Part shown: positions 63,960 through 64,000 of the stretch, piece after piece
Layout: each line of letters starts with the position of its first letter
How positions within the stretch are numbered: position 1 is the first letter of the stretch
DNA from: G020348185 sp964525045
GTDB taxonomy: Bacteria; Nitrospirota; Nitrospiria; Nitrospirales; UBA8639
Assembly: GCA_964525045.1 (NCBI GenBank)
Contig: CAZGFD010000003.1
Location: 124,001 to 188,000, forward strand
Length of the DNA: 64,000 nucleotides
Reading direction: 5' to 3'
Translations under genes and position numbers: made by a program
Notes under the pieces: model-generated
Seen by the model: only the letters and a program-made list of their open reading frames with translations
The model's database searches: none
Told to the model about the DNA's origin: nothing

Positions 63960-64000
63960 CCGCTCCCCCTTTCTTTGTGGTCCCAGCGTAACAGATTATT

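Overview
The window reads as chromosome of a Gram-negative, LPS-bearing bacterium with base composition near 50% GC by eye (not counted). Gene content, many lipoproteins and local gene families suggest Nitrospirota, most likely a Nitrospira-type organism. This is inference: no nitrification or rRNA marker is present, so the genus is not proven.

Layout. 1-9.8 kb: minus-strand block for KDO and heptose (kdsA, kdsB, heptose kinase), CTP (pyrG), signal peptidase I and EF4 (lepB, lepA); bioA diverges from lepA through two promoters that share a -35 box; then a SAM hydrolase and greA. 10-20.2 kb: pyrimidine operon pyrR-pyrB-pyrC-(membrane protein)-carA-sppA-M48 protease-carB, headed by a sigma70-like promoter, a PyrR-binding hairpin and an intrinsic terminator, with a stray copy of an internal pyrB segment filling the pyrR-pyrB gap. 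20.2-26.5 kb: a 600-residue orphan, proA, tRNA-Phe(GAA), an exported protein made of three 70-residue repeats, a small protein and proC, whose promoter predicts a leaderless mRNA. 26.5-34 kb: envelope region with tandem exported HEAT-like paralogs, LPP20-type lipoproteins, a COG3014-like lipoprotein and an LpoB-like lipoprotein. 34-43 kb: DUF4301, acetyl-CoA synthetase, DUF1015, riboflavin synthase, two micro-ORFs, an MFS transporter and a ClC protein lacking the gating glutamate. 43.3-46.4 kb: a Ski2-like helicase split into two genes in reversed order, C-terminal half first. 46.5-57.5 kb: minus-strand housekeeping block (orphan, DUF971, recO, era, ftsB-like, eno, gatB, YtxH, DUF948, gatA, panD, gatC, radC). 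58-64 kb: polysaccharide genes (GT4, WcaJ-type priming transferase, GT2, SGNH-like protein), ending in a decayed IS3-type transposase fragment.

How the genes work together. The left block supplies LPS inner-core precursors and protein export. The pyr operon makes UMP from bicarbonate, glutamine and aspartate under PyrR attenuation, and pyrG carries it to CTP, which kdsB also uses. proA and proC are two of the three proline-synthesis steps. gatCAB makes Gln-tRNA and/or Asn-tRNA by transamidation. The lipoprotein cluster may support peptidoglycan or outer-membrane assembly; this is inferred from LpoB only.

A recurrent intergenic signal is a degenerate seven-base tandem repeat (GAAACCT, GAAACCC, GAAACTC and similar) at about eight places, mostly at gene 3' ends. 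The strongest unusual item is the split, order-swapped helicase. The clearest regulatory item is the PyrR attenuator.
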